A stretch of DNA of 64,000 nt from JAMXLO01 sp963812475 (GTDB taxonomy: Bacteria; Pseudomonadota; Alphaproteobacteria; Acetobacterales; Acetobacteraceae), in contig CAWEVI010000071.1 of NCBI GenBank assembly GCA_963812475.1, positions 26,812 to 90,811 of the forward strand, written 5' to 3'. The first letter of the stretch is position 1; each line of letters begins with the position of its first letter. Below, one piece after another: positions 52,627-61,095 of this stretch. Both the position numbers and the translations under genes were made by a program. The notes under the pieces are model-generated. The model ran no database searches. It saw nothing but the letters and a program-made list of their open reading frames with translations, and was not told the DNA's origin.

Positions 52627-54117
52627 TCAAACATCCAGCCTCGCTGGCACCGCACCCGCGCGCGTCAAGCCCTCCGCCCCCACCCGCAGCCACGCCCCCT
52701 GCCGCCGCAGTTCCGCCTGCACTTCCGCCACCGGCACCGTCCGCGGCGCCACCCCGTGCCGCACCGCCACTCCCGCCGCCGCGCCGGCCGCCTGCCCGGT
52801 CAGCCAGCATTGCGGGATCTCGCGCAGGAACGAATGGCTCGCCGCATCGCAGGACACGTGCCGCCCCGCCACCAGCAGCCCATCCAACACCCGCGGCACC
52901 AGGCACCCATACGGTACCGACACAGGCGGCAGCTTTGGCGACAGCGACGGCGACACGCCGATCTCGTCCTCCCACGGCGTCGCGTCGCTCCACCGCTCGC
53001 GCGTCACCCGCGCCACGCCCGGCAGCCGCCGCGAATGCCGCACGCCGAGCTGCGGCGCCGACAGCATCAGGAACGCCTGCCCGAACCCAGGCGCATGCGT
53101 GCGATACACCTCGAGGTGCTGCGCCATCAGCCGGTGCGAGCGCACCTCCACCTCGGTCAGGTCCTGGATATCCACCGCTGAATACCCCGACAGCCGCGGC
53201 CCCATGAACAGCGCCACGTCGTTGCGCCAGGACACGAACGGCCGTTCGAACAGTCCGCCGCACAGCGCACGCCCGCGGTCCATGAACGCGGAAAAGCCCG
53301 TCGCGTCGCCGGTCTTGAACGCGATCCAGCGCGTCAAGTCGCAGCCGCCCCAGATCCAGGACGTGTTCATGCAGTGGTGGATGTCGCGCTCCTCGATGTC
53401 GGTGTCGGCGCCAGCGCCGGCTCGGCCGAAGATGTCGCCGTCGCCGGTGCAATCGACCGTCACGCGCGCGCGGATTGCAAGGCGGCCTTCCTTGCTCTCG
53501 AACATCACGCCGGCCACCGCGCCGTCTTCCATGATCGGCGCCGTCCCCATGCCGTGCAGCAGCAGGTGCACGCCGCTCTCCAGCACAAGCTCCTGGCTCG
53601 CAAGCTTCAGCCGCTCCGGATCGATCGTCGGCGAGTACGTGACGATGCCGTGGTACGCGGCGGTTCGCTCGCGCCAGTAGGCGGCGGTTGCGGCGTCCGC
53701 GTTGCCCCACAGTCCGCGCGGCGGACCGGCGATCGCATCCTTCGGCAGGCGATCGAGCAGGTCGTTGGGGATGCCCTGGATCACCTGCGCACCGCTCCAG
53801 TCGGTCATGCGGTCGATCCAGATGACAAGGCCGCCGGTGGAGAGTCCGCCCAGGTGATTGTAGCGCTCCAGCAGCACGACATCGGCGCCGGTGCGCGCCG
53901 CCGCGACCGCCGCCGCCGTACCGGACGGCCCGCCGCCCACCACGAGCACATCGCAGTCGCGGAAAACCGGGATGGCGCGGGCCGCCTCGTGCACCACGCC
54001 GCCAGGTCGGGCGCGGCGGGCGATCAACCGGCCGGCGGTGAAGATGTCCGATTCAAAGAAGAACGATCGGTTGCTCTGTCGCGTTGCCGGCGCGGCGTTT
54101 GGCGTGTCGTCACTCAT
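52627..54117 (-). CDS. FAD-dependent oxidoreductase (FAD_oxidored family)
   Basis: A 496-residue flavoprotein. The dinucleotide motif is DVLVVGGGPSGTAAAVAAARTGADVVLLE, followed by GGLSTGGLV, DCTGDGDIFGRAGAG and, near the C-terminus, DGLLVAGRHVSCDAASHSFLREIPQCWLTGQAAG. These are marks of the FixC/HcaD-distant FAD_oxidored group, found with dehydrogenation of sugars or small acids. The start is one base from the stop of the BNR gene, so the pair is coupled. The last 45 codons are very GC-rich and less conserved. Confidence 0.87.
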   Translation of the reverse strand: MSDDTPNAAPATRQSNRSFFFESDIFTAGRLIARRARPGGVVHEAARAIPVFRDCDVLVVGGGPSGTAAAVAAARTGADVVLLERYNHLGGLSTGGLVIWIDRMTDWSGAQVIQGIPNDLLDRLPKDAIAGPPRGLWGNADAATAAYWRERTAAYHGIVTYSPTIDPERLKLASQELVLESGVHLLLHGMGTAPIMEDGAVAGVMFESKEGRLAIRARVTVDCTGDGDIFGRAGAGADTDIEERDIHHCMNTSWIWGGCDLTRWIAFKTGDATGFSAFMDRGRALCGGLFERPFVSWRNDVALFMGPRLSGYSAVDIQDLTEVEVRSHRLMAQHLEVYRTHAPGFGQAFLMLSAPQLGVRHSRRLPGVARVTRERWSDATPWEDEIGVSPSLSPKLPPVSVPYGCLVPRVLDGLLVAGRHVSCDAASHSFLREIPQCWLTGQAAGAAAGVAVRHGVAPRTVPVAEVQAELRRQGAWLRVGAEGLTRAGAVPARLDV

Positions 54118-54118
54118 C

Positions 54119-55192
54119 TCAGGCAAACCGTACGCAACTGATTGGCGGCAGATGTCCGGCGGCCAGCGCCCAGCTATCGCCGGCGTTCTCCGAGACCCAC
54201 AGGTGCCCCGTCGTCGAACCCATCGCCAGGCAGACGCCGGTCTCGTCAACCGCGAGCCCGTGACGGTGCACGAGATCGTAGGCGTGGCTCTGTGGCAGCC
54301 CGTCCGACAGGACATCAAACGAGCGCGCGCCGTCGCGCGTGCGTGCGACCACAAGTCTGCCATCGACCGGAATACGGCATTCATCCTTGACGCCCGGCAC
54401 GAACCACGCGGTGTCGGCATCCGTCGGATGCGCCGCCACCGCGAAGCCGAACTTCGCCGGGCGGATCGTCGTCACCTCCTGCCAGGAGCGCGCGCCGTCG
54501 GTCGAACGAAAGACGCCGTTGTGATGCTGGGCCCACATCGTGTCCGGTGCGGCCGGGCATTGCACCAGCCGATGCACGTCCTGCACTTCCGGGGCGTGAT
54601 TGCGCGGCGGCGGAAAGTACTCCGCGTACATGCCATCGGCCGATGCGCGCCAGCTCGTGCCGCCGTCGTCGGTCACCCAGACGCCGCCAGTCGATACGCC
54701 AACCGTGACGTGGCGGGGATCGCGCGGATCGACGCAGATCGAGGCGACACCCGCCTGATCGAAGCCGCCACCCATCCAGTCCTTGCGCTCCGGCACGTTC
54801 CACAGGGGTTCGTTCAGCGACCACGATTCCCCGTGATCCTTCGAAACAAACAGCGCACCGGGGATCGTCCCGCACCAGAGCCATCCACGTTCGTCGCCAC
54901 CGCCCGTCTCCAGGCAAAACAGGTAGGACACGCTCGACCCATCGGATTCACTCTTGGGGAAGGCGGGCGCGGGGATTTCCTGCCACGTTCTGCCGTCATC
55001 ATGGGAACGCTGCAGCTTCACGCCGAAATGGCCCAGCGCCTGCCCGGCGTACAAACCGCCATCACGCGGATCACACAGCAACATCGAGATCGGGTCGCCG
55101 AGGAAGCCTGTCTTCGCGATTGACCAACTGCCGCGCATGCGGTGCAATTCGAACAGGCCTTTTCTTGTGCCGATCAGCAGACGGTCGCTCAT
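54119..55192 (-). CDS. BNR/sialidase-like beta-propeller protein
   Basis: A 357-residue propeller with Asp-box repeats: SHDDGRTWQEI, SKDHGESWSLN, TDDGGTSWRAS, STDGARSWQEV and SENAGDSWALA. There is no signal peptide, so it should be cytoplasmic, unlike secreted sialidases. The opening LLIGTRKGLFEL is characteristic of a large uncharacterised group often labelled exo-alpha-sialidase or WD40/YVTN. It stands between a MoaD-like gene (17 bases) and the FAD oxidoreductase (1 base). Enzyme activity is not shown. Confidence 0.85.
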   Translation of the reverse strand: MSDRLLIGTRKGLFELHRMRGSWSIAKTGFLGDPISMLLCDPRDGGLYAGQALGHFGVKLQRSHDDGRTWQEIPAPAFPKSESDGSSVSYLFCLETGGGDERGWLWCGTIPGALFVSKDHGESWSLNEPLWNVPERKDWMGGGFDQAGVASICVDPRDPRHVTVGVSTGGVWVTDDGGTSWRASADGMYAEYFPPPRNHAPEVQDVHRLVQCPAAPDTMWAQHHNGVFRSTDGARSWQEVTTIRPAKFGFAVAAHPTDADTAWFVPGVKDECRIPVDGRLVVARTRDGARSFDVLSDGLPQSHAYDLVHRHGLAVDETGVCLAMGSTTGHLWVSENAGDSWALAAGHLPPISCVRFA

Positions 55193-55209
55193 GGCTGTTG
55201 CCTTTTTCT

Positions 55210-55479
55210 CTATCCGCCCGACAGTGCCTGAAAGACGAAGACCTCGTCGTCGTCACCAACCGGATCGCTCAGTCGATCACGATCGGCGATGCGGTCGCCA
55301 TTGATGTAAATGGCCACATGGCGGCGCACGCAGTCCTGATCATCCAGCACATACGAACGCAGCCGCGGATGCGCGGTGAACACATGGTCCAGCACCGCTC
55401 GCACGCTCGGTCCGGGCACCGTCTGCACCGGGCAGATCAGGTGCCGCTGCAGATTAGCCGTGAATGCGACGCGCGCCAT
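55210..55479 (-). CDS. MoaD/ThiS-like ubiquitin-fold protein
   Basis: An 89-residue beta-grasp protein with a C-terminal Gly-Gly (VFVFQALSGG) that can be adenylated and thiocarboxylated by an E1-like enzyme. VPGPSVRAVLDHVFTAHPRLRSYV and RHVAIYINGDRI are the typical helix and strands. No E1 (MoeB/ThiF) gene lies in the window. Its gene is directly before that of the propeller protein. A role as sulfur donor or protein tag is possible; neither is shown. Confidence 0.85.
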   Translation of the reverse strand: MARVAFTANLQRHLICPVQTVPGPSVRAVLDHVFTAHPRLRSYVLDDQDCVRRHVAIYINGDRIADRDRLSDPVGDDDEVFVFQALSGG

Positions 55480-55528
55480 GATGCCGTGCCCCGGTCAGAC
55501 CGATGGTCATGACGCGCGCCACGCTCGC

Positions 55529-55810
55529 TCAGACGACCTTCACGTCTTCCCAGAATCCGAACCGTCCGCCGACCTGCTGCATCGAAGGGCGCGGCGCCTC
55601 ATACGACCAGGCGGCGCGGCTGTGACGGACGCCGTCCACCACCACGTCGTAGAACTGCACGCCGTGCGGACATTCGAGGTCATGCGCGGTCTTGTCGGTC
55701 TTCTCGAGCCAGTCCATGCGCACCGCCGAACTGGGGAAGTATTGGTAACCGCCGGATTCGACAATGTCGTCGCTGTCGGCAACCACGCGGTCGTTCAGCA
55801 ACGCCTTCAT
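55529..55810 (-). CDS. DUF427-domain protein
   Basis: A 93-residue single-domain protein of the DUF427 family: ALLNDRVVADSDDIVESGGYQYFP and YYDVVVDG-like YDVVVDGVRHSRAAWSYEAP are its conserved parts, with Trp and Tyr lining a putative pocket. No biochemical role is known. It starts at ATG 55810 and lies 49 bases upstream of the MoaD-like gene. Confidence 0.85.
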   Translation of the reverse strand: MKALLNDRVVADSDDIVESGGYQYFPSSAVRMDWLEKTDKTAHDLECPHGVQFYDVVVDGVRHSRAAWSYEAPRPSMQQVGGRFGFWEDVKVV

Positions 55811-55877
55811 TTTCTGAACCTCCTGCAACGGAATGACGGCTGAAGGTACGACGGCGCGCCGACCGTCGCAACACGCC

Positions 55878-56291
55878 TCAGGCCGGGACGATGACGATCC
55901 AGGTAACACCGAAGCGGTCGGCGACCATGCCGAAGGACTTGGCAAAGAACGTCTTGCTCAGCGGCATCTGCACCTGCCCGCCATTGCTCAGCGCAGTGAA
56001 CAGCCGCTCGGCCTCGGCTTCGTTCGGCGCATCGAGCGACAGCGCAAATCCCTGGAACGCCATCTGTCCCGTGCATCGTCCATCGGACACCAGCACCGTC
56101 GCGTCACCGATCCGCAGGTTTGCATGCATGACCTTGTTCTCGGTACCGGGCGTGATCATGCCGGCCTGCGCGGGCTCGGGGCAATCCTTGAATCGCATCA
56201 GCATCGTCACCTCGGCGCCGATCGCGCCGCGGTAGAAGTCGATCGCCTCTTCGCAGCGGCCGTCAAAGAACAGATAGGGCTGGACCTGCAT
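55878..56291 (-). CDS. VOC-family protein (PhnB/glyoxalase-like)
   Basis: A 137-residue member of the vicinal-oxygen-chelate fold, PhnB/3-dmu-9_3-mt subgroup: PYLFFDGRCEEAIDFYRGAIGAEV, HANLRIGDATVLVSDG and KSFGMVADRFGVTWIVIV. The Asp-Arg-Phe-Gly segment is the subgroup mark. Metal and substrate are unknown. It diverges from a TetR gene; the shared promoter carries a 13-base palindrome, so it is a likely target of that regulator. Confidence 0.88.
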   Translation of the reverse strand: MQVQPYLFFDGRCEEAIDFYRGAIGAEVTMLMRFKDCPEPAQAGMITPGTENKVMHANLRIGDATVLVSDGRCTGQMAFQGFALSLDAPNEAEAERLFTALSNGGQVQMPLSKTFFAKSFGMVADRFGVTWIVIVPA

Positions 56292-56367
56292 GATGGATTC
56301 TCCTCGGTGTTTGTTGCGTATTCCCGATGTTATGTATACACCGTCCACAAGACCATAACAACGCTGA

Positions 56368-56380
56368 TGGACAGTGTCCA
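56368..56380. promoter_or_regulatory. Palindrome in the VOC-tetR promoter, probable TetR operator
   Basis: TGGACA and TGTCCA pair perfectly around one base, 16 bases before the tetR start and 77 bases from the VOC start. A half-site GTCCA occurs again at 56343-56347. The length is short for a TetR site, so flanking bases may take part. Confidence 0.5.
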
Positions 56381-56395
56381 CATGTTCACGGAACT

Positions 56396-57043
56396 ATGAT
56401 GGCCGATGTGGCGACCCACCCACCGGCGCGCGCCACGTATCGCCATGGCGATCTGCGGCGAGCGTTACTTGAAGCTGGCATCGAACTGGCGCGCAACGGC
56501 GGTCCCGATGCTGTGGTGCTGCGCGAGGCGACGCGCCGCGCCGGCGTTGTCCCCAACGCGGCCTACCGGCACTTCGCCAGCCGCCACGATCTGCTCCAGG
56601 CGGTGCGCGCGGCGGCGTTGTCGGCGCTGGCCGTTGCGATGGAGGCCGAACTCAGCAGGTTGCGCCGCCGCGGGAGTGCCGCCGACTTCGCGCGCGCCGG
56701 CCTGCGCGCAATCGGCACCGCCTATCTGCGGTTTGCCCAGAACGAGCCTGGGCTGTTTCAGACCGCGTTCTCGGTTCCCGGCGATCCGGAGACCGCCGCC
56801 GATCCGGCCAAGACCGGCAAGAGCGGCCTCGATCCGTTCCAGTTGCTGGGCGCCGCGCTGGACCGACTGGTCGCGGCAGGTGTGCTGCCGCCCGAGCGTC
56901 GGCCCGGCGCGGAGTACCTGGCCTGGTCCGCCGTTCACGGCCTGGCGATGCTTGTCCTCGACGGCCCGCTGCACCGCCTTACGCGCGCGCAGCAGCGGAC
57001 CATCGGACAACGCCTTCTGGATATGGTCGAACAGGGACTGTAG
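56396..57043 (+). CDS. TetR/AcrR-family transcriptional regulator
   Basis: About 215 residues. The helix-turn-helix is at residues ~18-62 (HGDLRRALLEAGIELARNGG, LREATRRAGVVPNAAYRHFASRHDLL) and the C-terminal part is the TetR_C_13/33-type ligand domain (FLRFAQNEPGLFQTAF-like LRFAQNEPGLFQ). It probably represses itself and the divergent VOC gene. ATGs at 56396 and 56399 are equivalent choices. Confidence 0.9.
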   Translation: MMADVATHPPARATYRHGDLRRALLEAGIELARNGGPDAVVLREATRRAGVVPNAAYRHFASRHDLLQAVRAAALSALAVAMEAELSRLRRRGSAADFARAGLRAIGTAYLRFAQNEPGLFQTAFSVPGDPETAADPAKTGKSGLDPFQLLGAALDRLVAAGVLPPERRPGAEYLAWSAVHGLAMLVLDGPLHRLTRAQQRTIGQRLLDMVEQGL

Positions 57044-57044
57044 C

Positions 57045-57470
57045 TCACTGTTTCGCGGAGGTTTGCGCGCGCCGGCGCTGTTCCTGTTCCCTGAGTTCCG
57101 GCGTAAACGCGGCGCCGAAATCCTCTGGCTCAAAGATCTGACGAATTTCAATTTCGCATTCTTCGGTGTGGGGGTTGGGGCAGCGCTTGACCCACTCGAT
57201 GGCCTCTTGCTTCGATTTCACCTGCCACAGCCAGAACCCCGCGATCAAATCGTCTGTTTCGCGGAAGGGGCCGTCGATCACGGTCCGCTCGCTGCCGGAA
57301 AACCTGACGCGCGCACCCTTCGAGGTCGGATGAAGCCCCTCGCCCGCGAGCATGACGCCGGCCTTCAGTAGTTCTTCATTGAACTTGCCCATCTCGGTCA
57401 AAAGCTCGGTGCTGGGGAACACCCCCGCTTCGCTGTTCTTGGTGGCCTTGACGATGATCATGAATCGCAT
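57045..57470 (-). CDS. YCII-related (DGPF-domain) protein
   Basis: A 141-residue YCII protein: FMIIVKATKNSEAGVFPS, GVMLAGEGLHPTSKGARVRFSG, VIDGPFRETDDLIAGFW and WVKRCPNPHTEECEIEIRQIFE, all canonical. These proteins are encoded beside ECF sigma factors of the SigJ/ECF42 kind and are thought to act with them, mechanism unknown. It ends two bases from the tetR stop (converging) and starts 131 bases downstream of the sigma gene. Confidence 0.92.
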   Translation of the reverse strand: MRFMIIVKATKNSEAGVFPSTELLTEMGKFNEELLKAGVMLAGEGLHPTSKGARVRFSGSERTVIDGPFRETDDLIAGFWLWQVKSKQEAIEWVKRCPNPHTEECEIEIRQIFEPEDFGAAFTPELREQEQRRRAQTSAKQ

Positions 57471-57601
57471 CGTTGCGTCTCCTTGCGGTGCTCGGTTGCG
57501 CGACCGGCCGAATTCGGCCTGCATCCCAAGGACGAACGGACCCGTCACGGTCCGACAGGGTCGGCGATCGTGTAAACGGATTTTGCCGCCCCGCGTTGCA
57601 G

Positions 57602-58855
57602 TCACGCACGCGCGCTGTTCCTGCTGAGCCGATCGAGATGCAGCCGGATATGCGCGGCTTCCGCCGGCGTATGGGCAAGCGCGATGGCCCGATCAAACGC
57701 AGCGCGCGCCTCTTCGGTGCGGCCGGTCTGCATAAGCAACGCACCGCGCACACCGAAGAAGTGAAAATAACCGGCGAGCGGGACGCCAAGCGGCTCGATC
57801 ATCGCAAGCGCCGCCGCTGGACCATGCAGCCTGGCAACCGCAACAGCCCGGTTGAGCGTCACGACCGGCGACGGCTGCAAGACCTCCAGGACCGCATACA
57901 GCTGGTCGATCTCGCTCCAGTCGGTCGTTTCGAATCGAGCGGCGCGGGCATGAATGGCCGCTATGGCCGCCTGAACCTGATAGGTGCCCGGACGTCGGTG
58001 ACGCAGCGCCTTCTCGACCAGCGCCAGCCCCTCGGCGATCATTTCGCGATGCCAAAGGGCGCGGTCCTGATCCTCCAGCAGCACAATGTCGCCGTCGGCA
58101 TCGAGCCGTGCCGGCGCCCGCGCATGTTGCAGCAGCAACAGTGCCGTCAGACCCATGATCTCGGGTTCGGCTGGAAACAGCCTCAGCAACAGGCGGGAGA
58201 GCCGGATCGCCTCGTCGCACAGCGGTGTGCGGATGTGAGCCGTGCCGCCGCTCGCCGAATAACCTTCGTTGAACAGCAGGTAGATCATGGCGGCGACCGC
58301 TGCGAGCCGCTCCGTCCGCTCGACCGCGCCGGGCGCCTCATACGGGACATTTGCGTCCGCGATGCGGCGTTTCGCCCTGGTGATGCGCTGCTCCAGCGCG
58401 CTCTCACCGACCAGAAAGGCGCGCGCGATCTCCTTCACCGAAAGTCCGGACACGATGCGCAGTGCAAGCGCGATCTGCTGGGTTGCCGGCACATCGGGAT
58501 GGCAGCAGATGAACAGCAGCCGGAGCATGTCGTCCCGATAGCGGGAACTGTCCAGCCGCTCCGCAAGATCCGCCTCGGCGTCGTCCAGGTTGGATATCAG
58601 TTCATCCGGCGGCAGCGGCTCGCTATGTTTGCGGCGACGCATATCGTCAAGCGCGGCATTGCGCCCCACCAGGATGAGCCACGCGGCGGGATCGCGCGGC
58701 GGACCGTTGACCGGCCAGTGCCGCAGCGCCCGCAGGCAGGCTTCCTGGAAGGCTTCTTCGGCCTGATCGAGGTCGCGAAAATACCGTAGCAGCGCACCGA
58801 TCGCCTGGGGCCGTGCGGCCCTCAGCGCGGCGTCGATCCAGCCGAATTCGATCAC
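57602..58855 (-). CDS. ECF-type RNA polymerase sigma factor with C-terminal extension (ECF42/DUF6596 type)
   Basis: A 417-residue protein. Region 2 is at residues ~15-85 (ALLRYFRDLDQAEEAFQEACLRALRHWP), region 4 at ~115-165 (QIALALRIVSGLSVKEIARAFLVGESALEQRI) and the rest is the large TPR-like extension (AAMIYLLFNEGYSA, LNRAVAVARLHGPAAAL) that is needed for activity in this group. It is flanked by YCII genes on both sides; the upstream one overlaps it by four bases. No anti-sigma gene is present, as usual for the group. Confidence 0.92.
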   Translation of the reverse strand: MIEFGWIDAALRAARPQAIGALLRYFRDLDQAEEAFQEACLRALRHWPVNGPPRDPAAWLILVGRNAALDDMRRRKHSEPLPPDELISNLDDAEADLAERLDSSRYRDDMLRLLFICCHPDVPATQQIALALRIVSGLSVKEIARAFLVGESALEQRITRAKRRIADANVPYEAPGAVERTERLAAVAAMIYLLFNEGYSASGGTAHIRTPLCDEAIRLSRLLLRLFPAEPEIMGLTALLLLQHARAPARLDADGDIVLLEDQDRALWHREMIAEGLALVEKALRHRRPGTYQVQAAIAAIHARAARFETTDWSEIDQLYAVLEVLQPSPVVTLNRAVAVARLHGPAAALAMIEPLGVPLAGYFHFFGVRGALLMQTGRTEEARAAFDRAIALAHTPAEAAHIRLHLDRLSRNSARA

Positions 58856-59217
58856 GCCCCGGCGGCTCCTGGTTCGAACAGGCGGACCGGGCGAATCTCC
58901 AAGGCGCCCAATTCACCGTGCCCCATCTGACGCGCCGCCTCGATGGCCGCTTCGAGCGTCGCGCAATCGACGATGTAGAAGCCAAGCAGTTGCTCCTTGG
59001 TTTCGGCGAACGGTCCGTCGATGACCAGCGGCTCGCCGCTCGACCGGACGGTGACCGCGGCGGTCGTGGGCATGAGTTGGGCGACCGGGCCGAGCCTTCC
59101 CTCCGCTGCCAGGCCGCGCGTCACCTCCGCGCGTTTGGCGAGGACCGCGTCGTCCTCCTGCTTCGTCCAGGCACTCACCTCGTCTTCGTCGTGGTAGCAG
59201 AGGATCGCGTAGAGCAT
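58852..59217 (-). CDS. YCII-family protein, partner of the sigma factor
   Basis: A 121-residue YCII domain: MLYAILCYHDEDEVSAWTKQED, GPVAQLMPTTAAVTVR, VIDGPFAETKEQLLGFYIVDC and ALEIRPVRLFEP. It is of the short type usually found directly before ECF42 genes. The stop overlaps the sigma start (ATGA), so the two are coupled and this is probably the functional partner. Confidence 0.92.
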   Translation of the reverse strand: MLYAILCYHDEDEVSAWTKQEDDAVLAKRAEVTRGLAAEGRLGPVAQLMPTTAAVTVRSSGEPLVIDGPFAETKEQLLGFYIVDCATLEAAIEAARQMGHGELGALEIRPVRLFEPGAAGA

Positions 59218-59339
59218 GTGGCCTCCTTCGGCATCGCCTTCCCTCAGGACGAACGAGTATGCTGCATCCCGACACGCCGGCTTAGGGACCCAAGCCCGAA
59301 TCAGCGAATCATTCGACCCGTGGACCGCGGTCCCTGTCG

Positions 59340-59477
59340 TCATCCCCGGGAGCCCGGACGTTCGGCGTCGGCCGCGCGTTCGAGCAGCAGTGTGCGTTCA
59401 TGGGCGTTGCGCTTGAGCGATGCCGCACGCTCGAATTCCGCGCGCGCCTCTTCGAAACGACCAAGCTCTGCCAGCCG
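59340..59477 (-). pseudogene. Relic of a second ECF sigma factor, C-terminal end
   Basis: Forty-five codons in one frame read RLAELGRFEEARAEFERAA, then SLKRNAHERTLLLERAAD, before a stop at 59340-59342. This matches the TPR-like tail of ECF42-type sigma factors (compare GRTEEARAAFDRAIALAHT in the intact gene). An in-frame stop lies immediately upstream and no earlier part remains. It is one piece of a decayed sigma/YCII cassette. Confidence 0.7.
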
Positions 59478-59535
59478 TCACGACTGCCGATCGGAGCAAT
59501 TTCTAAGGCCGGCGCAAGACCGGACCGCATCGCGA

Positions 59536-59798
59536 CTATCGCTGTGTGGTCAGCCCCGCGCGCATGCGCTCCTCGTGTTCCCGCATATCGGGGATAAGTC
59601 CTTCGGTAAAGTCCGCTGTTTCGTACACCTGGATGTCGCATCGATCATCGCGAAGCCGGCGATGACCTCCTTCGCCTCGGAGATAGGCTCGTCGATCACG
59701 GTCGGCCTGCCTGCCGAGAACTTGGCGCGCGAGCCTTTCGCACTCAGCTGCGGCCCATCGGTCGCGAGCAGCAGCGGGGTCATCACCCGATTGTCCAA
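59536..59798 (-). pseudogene. Relic of a YCII gene, truncated and frameshifted
   Basis: One frame reads LLLATDGPQLSAKGSRAKFS and PTVIDEPISEAKEVIAGFAMIDA. Near 59640 the sense moves to the next frame as DIQVYETADFTEGLIPDMREHEERMRAG and a stop at 59536-59538. The usual first 35 residues are missing, since the sequence beyond 59798 is unrelated. It stands next to the sigma-factor relic in the same order as the intact cassette. Confidence 0.7.
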
Positions 59799-59841
59799 AA
59801 AAATGTGCGCTAAAAGGCGAACTGCGATTGGAGGACAGGCG

Positions 59842-60646
59842 ATGCGGGGATCCTTGGGGGAGAAGATCGGTGAGGGCGCCTGGTCGGACGTCCATGCCTG
59901 GGCGCCTGGTCAGGTCGTGAAGTTGTTCAAGGTCGGGTTCACGCGGCGTCACAGCTGGTGGGAGGCGCGAATGACCCGCGCCGCCCCGGCGCCGGAGGTG
60001 TTCGACGAAGTCGCCATGGATGGGCGCTTCGGCGTCGTGCTGGAGCGTCTCGACGGACCGACCCTGGCGCAGCTCTCGCGGAGCGGCGCCATGACGCTTG
60101 GCGAGACGGGCGCGATCCTCGCGACCCTCGCGATATCCGTTCACAAGATAGCCCCGCCGTCGGACGTACTCTCCCTGCGCGACCTGATGAACGGTTCGTC
60201 ACGGCTGTGCGGCGGCATGCTTCCGGAGCACATCGCCACTGGCATCCTCGCCCTGATCGAGCGCTTGGCGCCGGGGGACGGGGCTAAGCCATGGCGACCT
60301 CCACCCCAGCAACGTGATCATGACGGCGGAGGGTCCGAGATGCATCGACTGGGGAGGTGCGACCCGTGCGCCCGCCGGCTTGGATCTTGCGTGCTGTCAC
60401 GTGGTCCTTTGCGATCTCGCCGCGGACATCGTTGCCGATCCTGAGAGGCCGCGCGCAATCAATGCGGCCGTGCAGTCGGAGTACGCGCGGCAGGCCGGCC
60501 TATCTCCCGCGGCGCTGGCCGCGGCGATGGAGCCCTACCTGCCCATCGTCCACGTCCGCGTCCTCCTCGGACCGGCGGGGAGCCCTGCCCTGCGGGCGCG
60601 GCTGATCCGGCAGGTCGAAGCGGCCCTGCGCTCGGAGGATCAGTAA
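59842..60646 (+). pseudogene. Phosphotransferase/kinase-like gene with a frameshift near 60278
   Basis: The N-terminal part (LGEKIGEGAWSDVHAWAPGQVVKLFK, GVVLERLDGPTLAQLSRSG) has a kinase P-loop-like Gly-rich turn and an invariant-type Lys. At the G-rich run 60273-60283 the frame shifts. Beyond it the next frame reads LSHGDLHPSNVIM..CIDWGGATRAPAGLDLA, the APH-type catalytic loop and metal Asp, to the stop at 60646. One G too many in the run explains the break. The total of about 268 codons fits a small APH/choline-kinase-fold enzyme. GGAGGA stands six bases before ATG 59842. Substrate unknown. Confidence 0.8.
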
Positions 60647-61095
60647 GCTTTCAAACGCCACTTGCCTTTGAAATCATCTGGCGACCCCATGCTGACGCGC
60701 CGCGCCGCCGGCATCCAGCCGAACAAAGAAACTAACGGGAGGCGCCATGAGTTGACCCGGCCAGCCGTGTGAACGAACAATTCAACCCGCCCACGGATAA
60801 CGCCACCCCGGCCGACATCAGATCGGAATCAGTGGCCAACTTCGCAAATCGACGGCCGAAGTCTGTCGGAATGCGTGGCCGCCTTCGCCGGAATACGTAG
60901 GTATCGGGCCGGGGCTCCCACCGTGTCGGCGGAGTCCGGCTCCAATCTTACGTCGAACGCGAGGGTCCGCCAGATCGACAGGTCGGGTGACTATTTTTTG
61001 TCGGCCGGCCATTCGTGTGCGATCCCAAGCCAAGCCCGAGCGCTATTGCGGACCGCTGCGGTGTGCACCGGGCCGAATCGGCGATGGAGCGGCTT
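60647..61095. other. 450-base region after the kinase-like gene
   Basis: No convincing gene is seen. It holds the degenerate repeat units listed at 60824-60902 and a stray GGGAGG before an ATG (about 60747) whose frame closes after two codons. The ctrA stop lies at its right end. Confidence 0.4.
60824..60902. repeat. Three spaced copies of a CGGAATnnGTGGCC-like unit
   Basis: CGGAATCAGTGGCC (60824), CGGAATGCGTGGCC (60867) and CGGAATACGTAGG (60889) are similar 13-14-base units. Units of this look occur near ends of IS21-like elements in other alphaproteobacteria as far as I recall, so an insertion-sequence remnant is possible. No transposase fragment is visible here. Confidence 0.45.

Noticed and set aside
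60747..60760. Gene start after GGGAGG
   Set aside because: The ATG frame closes after two codons and no other frame is open for a useful length.
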